Assembly (NCBI GenBank): GCA_028823075.1
Contig: JAPKCE010000084.1
Coordinates: 1-7,599 of the forward strand
Direction: 5' to 3'
Length of the DNA stretch: 7,599 nucleotides
From: Myxococcota bacterium
Lineage (GTDB): Bacteria > Myxococcota > UBA4151
The notes beneath the pieces were generated by a model. It was not told the DNA's origin, ran no database searches, and saw nothing but the letters and a program-made list of their open reading frames with translations. Positions 5,000 through 7,599 of this stretch are shown one piece after another (the stretch's first letter is position 1; the number at the start of each line of letters is the position of its first letter). Made by a program: the position numbers and the translations under genes.

Positions 5000-7155
5000 T
5001 CATCGCGCATGCCGCCAGCGGTCCACCCTTCGATGGCCGCAGCATCACAACTTGAATACACGGCGCCATGATGACCGGCGGTGAGGCGATCACCCAGACT
5101 TGGGCTGGATTCGCTTTGAGCTTTGATCAGCGCATGGTCGATGAGCGGCTGCGCTGCGCCATCGTGGCAAGCGCTGCAATTAGGCTCAAAGTAGCGATCG
5201 CGCAGCAAACTAAAGGGTAGTGCGGTGCTTGCGTCGACATCGCAATCCGGCAGCACAATTTCGGCAGAGAGCATGCGCGAAACAAGGTCGAGTGGCAGCG
5301 CCGAGGCGCGCACCTCCTGGCGCGGTCCAAAGGTAACGAGCGGCTCATCGCCCTGGTCGCGCAAGGCATCCAAACGATGCATCTGCCCGCGCCCATCAGG
5401 CTCTAAAAACCGATCCGAACCGTAGCCTGCCGCGAGGCGCGCTGAATCGGCTTCATGACAACGGCGGCAGTTCATAAAGGGCGACCAACGGCGCGTCGTA
5501 TGGGGGTCAACGGCGCGATGACCGTGGCCCGGATCGTCATGAATGGTACGGCGGGGCGCCTTATCGAGAACGCGCTCACCGGCGCCATTATCAGCTGAGA
5601 TGAAAAGGCGCTCTGCCGGCATGGACGGTTTAATTCGGTCATGGCCATCGAGCGCCAAGATCAGATCGTCGGTGCGCACGTGAAGCTGGGTCGAGCGCAG
5701 CGAGCCGAAAGTCGCGTTTCCGCTGACCTGACTGGTCTGAGTCTGAGCCATATTAACCTCGACATGACAGCCATAACAAGTCGGTATCCAGGCGCTATGA
5801 CAAGCCGAACAGTCGAGGCGGTCGAGATGAGAAAAGCCGCTGTCCGAGCGGCCCATCGAAGCGTGCAGTTGGCTACCCGGAGCCGCGGCAGCCACGTGGT
5901 TCTTGGTCTGAGGCACGATGTGTTCTGCGCCCGTAACCTTAGAGGTGAGCAGGACTTTGCCGTCCTCTTGGCGACGTAAATGAGTGAGCACGGTCCCTCG
6001 GCGGGTGGTGAAATCTGCGACGCTCTCGGCGCTCCCGTGACAGGTCTCACAGGTCACCTCGAGGGCGGCACCACCGCCGCTGTAAAGATGCCCGTCGCCA
6101 TGCACTTCGGCGGCCGTATGGCAATCGATGCAGGACAGGCCAGCCTCAAAATGAACGTCGGCGGGTGTGGCGTCATAATGTGCGCTGGCCGACTCTTTGG
6201 CTACCAAACGCCCCGGGCCCAGACCCCAACGCCCGCTATCATCCCAAACGACCTGAGGCGATTCAAAGCCGGGGCTGGCAGCTTGGCGCAGGCCTTGAGA
6301 CGATAAACCGATGCGCGCTCCGCCCGCTTGGTGACAGGTCGTGCATTGTTCGTTTCCGGGCTTGGCGGTCATGCGGTGCAGCTGCGGATGCCCGCTTTTT
6401 TGAGCTTTGTTCGTAGGGTCGGCGCTGGCACTGGTTCCGCTTGAGGAATAGGCAACATGACAGGCAGAACAGCCGCTCGAACGATGGCTGCCGGCGACCT
6501 TGTCATCGGCGAAGCGGTACAGGTGGCAACCGCTGCAGTTCTTACTCAATAAAAGGTCGTAATAGGGGCCGGGCTCGTCTTCGTCACCGGCGATGCGCGG
6601 CTCATCGAGTTTAGCGACAGCGCCTACGGTGCCGTGGCGCTCCCCCACCGCAAAACGGGTGTTGGTAGCGTCGCGGATCGCTTTGAGAGCTTGGCTTGAG
6701 CGCTGCTGTCCGGCGCGATATCGCCCGGACGCGAAACTGCTCGACTTAATTGCCATCGAACTCGTCTTTACAGCCTTCACCGTATCGCCGTGGCAGGCGC
6801 CGCCGCAGGCCTCTTCGGCTACCCGCAAATCACCGGGATTAATAAAGCGAAGGTATGATGGCGTTACCGTGTCGAGCTCACCATGGCTTAAACTGCGCAG
6901 ATCGGTTGGGTCGTCGACCCCCGGTGCGACATGCGCCTCGCTGAGCACGTTGCTGGCTTGGGATCCGCCGTGACAACGCACGCAGCTTAAAGGCTTTCCA
7001 TCGACGGGCGGATGCATGGACTCGATGCCATGCGCCATGCCTTGGCCGTCCAACGGCCGGTGACAACTCAGGCAGCCCCCCCGCGCAACGCTAACCTGCA
7101 CCTTACTCGGTTTGGTAGGGCAGCCAGCGAGCAAGAGCAGCAACAGCGCTCTCAA
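4996..7155 (-). CDS. Multiheme c-type cytochrome lipoprotein, 11 CXXCH plus one CX3CH
   Basis: The 719-residue product carries CXXCH heme motifs at residues 28, 58, 207, 229, 271, 342, 369, 449, 460, 563 and 660, plus a CX3CH (CGGACH) at 117-122. It should act in electron transfer outside the cytoplasm. The start is TTG at 7155: an in-frame stop lies two codons upstream (7161-7159), and only this start gives the hydrophobic lead MRALLLLLLAGC with a lipobox and lipid Cys12. The signal peptide is short. Blocks such as GLSCIDCHTAAEVHGDG, LDCSACHSAWIPTCYGCH and PHTTRRW before CRRCH resemble large multiheme cytochromes of deltaproteobacteria (recollection, not a search). Residues 465-562 hold no heme motif. 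The C-terminal part (about 638-719) has one CXXCH plus Cys638 and Cys703 and ends AAAIEGWTAGG, like a small separate cytochrome c domain, perhaps a fusion. The start overlaps the stop of the upstream gene by four bases (TTGA). Partners and substrate are unknown. Confidence 0.93.
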   Translation of the reverse strand: MRALLLLLLAGCPTKPSKVQVSVARGGCLSCHRPLDGQGMAHGIESMHPPVDGKPLSCVRCHGGSQASNVLSEAHVAPGVDDPTDLRSLSHGELDTVTPSYLRFINPGDLRVAEEACGGACHGDTVKAVKTSSMAIKSSSFASGRYRAGQQRSSQALKAIRDATNTRFAVGERHGTVGAVAKLDEPRIAGDEDEPGPYYDLLLSKNCSGCHLYRFADDKVAGSHRSSGCSACHVAYSSSGTSASADPTNKAQKSGHPQLHRMTAKPGNEQCTTCHQAGGARIGLSSQGLRQAASPGFESPQVVWDDSGRWGLGPGRLVAKESASAHYDATPADVHFEAGLSCIDCHTAAEVHGDGHLYSGGGAALEVTCETCHGSAESVADFTTRRGTVLTHLRRQEDGKVLLTSKVTGAEHIVPQTKNHVAAAAPGSQLHASMGRSDSGFSHLDRLDCSACHSAWIPTCYGCHVEVNMAQTQTSQVSGNATFGSLRSTQLHVRTDDLILALDGHDRIKPSMPAERLFISADNGAGERVLDKAPRRTIHDDPGHGHRAVDPHTTRRWSPFMNCRRCHEADSARLAAGYGSDRFLEPDGRGQMHRLDALRDQGDEPLVTFGPRQEVRASALPLDLVSRMLSAEIVLPDCDVDASTALPFSLLRDRYFEPNCSACHDGAAQPLIDHALIKAQSESSPSLGDRLTAGHHGAVYSSCDAAAIEGWTAGGMRDD

Positions 7156-7598
7156 TGTTCACCCAGGGTGAGTTGCATCTCAAAACTGTCCGACAGGCGG
7201 GTCTGGCCCACGGTATAACTCACCTCAAGTTGCGCAGTTTGGCCAGCCAAAGCGTCGACTTCATCATCGCTAAGCCGAGGGTTGCGCCCCACGGGAATGG
7301 GTAGGTCAAAGACTTCGAGCAGCTCACCGCGGCGGATCAGTTTTATATCGTAAGAGGCGTTGCCGATGCCCGTGACCCGCATTTCGGCGCGCCCCCGATT
7401 GCGCATGCCCGTTACGCGCAAGGCCACATGAATCCACCTTCCCCCCTGAAAGCCATTCAGGATGGGTAATTCGGCACCATCTTCAAAGGCGCTGAAGCGG
7501 CCCTCTGCAACGCCGCCGACGAGCAGGGTCGGTGCTCCCGAGAAGCCGCCGTCAATGGCGCCAAAAACAAGCTCAGGTGGATTGAACTCTAGCTCGAC
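7152..7598 (-). CDS. Unrecognised protein, N-terminus beyond window; beta-rich C-terminal part
   Basis: The frame is open from the right edge to TGA at 7154-7152, giving 148 visible residues. A GTG at 7427 could start a 91-residue protein, but the coding pattern continues smoothly upstream of it without a stop, so the gene most likely begins outside the window. Visible: short beta-type alternation, no cysteine, and the segment DGAELPILNGFQGGRWIHVALRV cut by GFQGG, a Gly-Gln-Gly-Gly-aromatic motif that I recall from uncharacterised Myxococcota envelope proteins (recollection, unverified). The last third has LEVFDLPIPVGRNP and LEVSYTVG strands. Its stop overlaps the TTG start of the cytochrome gene by four bases, so the two are probably co-transcribed and translation of the cytochrome may depend on this gene. 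A partner or accessory protein for the cytochrome is a reasonable guess, no more. Confidence 0.7.
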   Translation of the reverse strand, partial: VELEFNPPELVFGAIDGGFSGAPTLLVGGVAEGRFSAFEDGAELPILNGFQGGRWIHVALRVTGMRNRGRAEMRVTGIGNASYDIKLIRRGELLEVFDLPIPVGRNPRLSDDEVDALAGQTAQLEVSYTVGQTRLSDSFEMQLTLGEH

Positions 7599-7599
7599 C

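Noticed and set aside
5641..6050. Open frames on both strands within the cytochrome gene
   Set aside because: They are shadows of a gene whose CXXCH motifs identify the true frame; none has a recognisable product.
7152..7427. GTG at 7427 as the start of a complete 91-residue gene
   Set aside because: The frame stays open to the right edge with protein-like sequence, including the GFQGGRW segment that runs up to the GTG, so a truncated larger gene is more likely.

Overview
The window suggests a Gram-negative deltaproteobacterial-type organism, most likely Myxococcota or Bradymonadota. The reasons are a cysteine-rich outer-membrane-type lipoprotein with Pro-Glu linkers and pre-peptidase C-terminal (PPC) domains, a large lipoprotein multiheme c-type cytochrome, and a bacterial VKOR. 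This placement is inference from protein style, not a database result. Seven protein genes fill almost the whole window. The only intergenic gaps are 1173-1313 and 3458-3622, both between divergent genes, and no stretch above 300 bases lacks a gene. I saw no rRNA, tRNA, CRISPR array or insertion sequence.

Layout. (1) 1-1172, minus strand: a thioredoxin-fold TlpA-type protein, then a VKOR-type membrane thiol oxidase that runs off the left edge. The two overlap by 4 bases and look like an envelope disulfide-handling operon. (2) 1314-2687, plus strand: a full-length WcaJ-type undecaprenyl-phosphate glucose-phosphate transferase, which starts capsule or exopolysaccharide repeat-unit assembly. (3) 2684-3457, minus strand: an unrecognised soluble protein made of two gapless 128-residue-spaced copies, each with EF-hand-like loops. 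(4) 3458-3622: a divergent control region with two copies of a 16-base imperfect palindrome in opposite orientation, each at nearly the same distance from the gene it faces. (5) 3623-4999, plus strand: a lipoprotein with five CX5CX5C-type modules, a Pro-Glu linker and two PPC-like domains. (6) 4996-7155, minus strand: a multiheme cytochrome c lipoprotein with eleven CXXCH motifs and one CX3CH. (7) 7152-7598, minus strand: the C-terminal part of an unrecognised protein, coupled to the cytochrome and running off the right edge.

How they may work together (inference). Several products are envelope proteins that depend on cysteine chemistry: 26 cysteines in the lipoprotein modules and 24 heme-attachment cysteines in the cytochrome. 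A VKOR oxidant and a thioredoxin-fold partner nearby are consistent with that demand, but no operon joins them. The strongest new signal is the paired palindrome that may co-regulate the EF-hand-like gene and the lipoprotein. Every non-divergent gene junction, two tandem and two convergent, is a 4-base overlap, so the region is very tightly packed.
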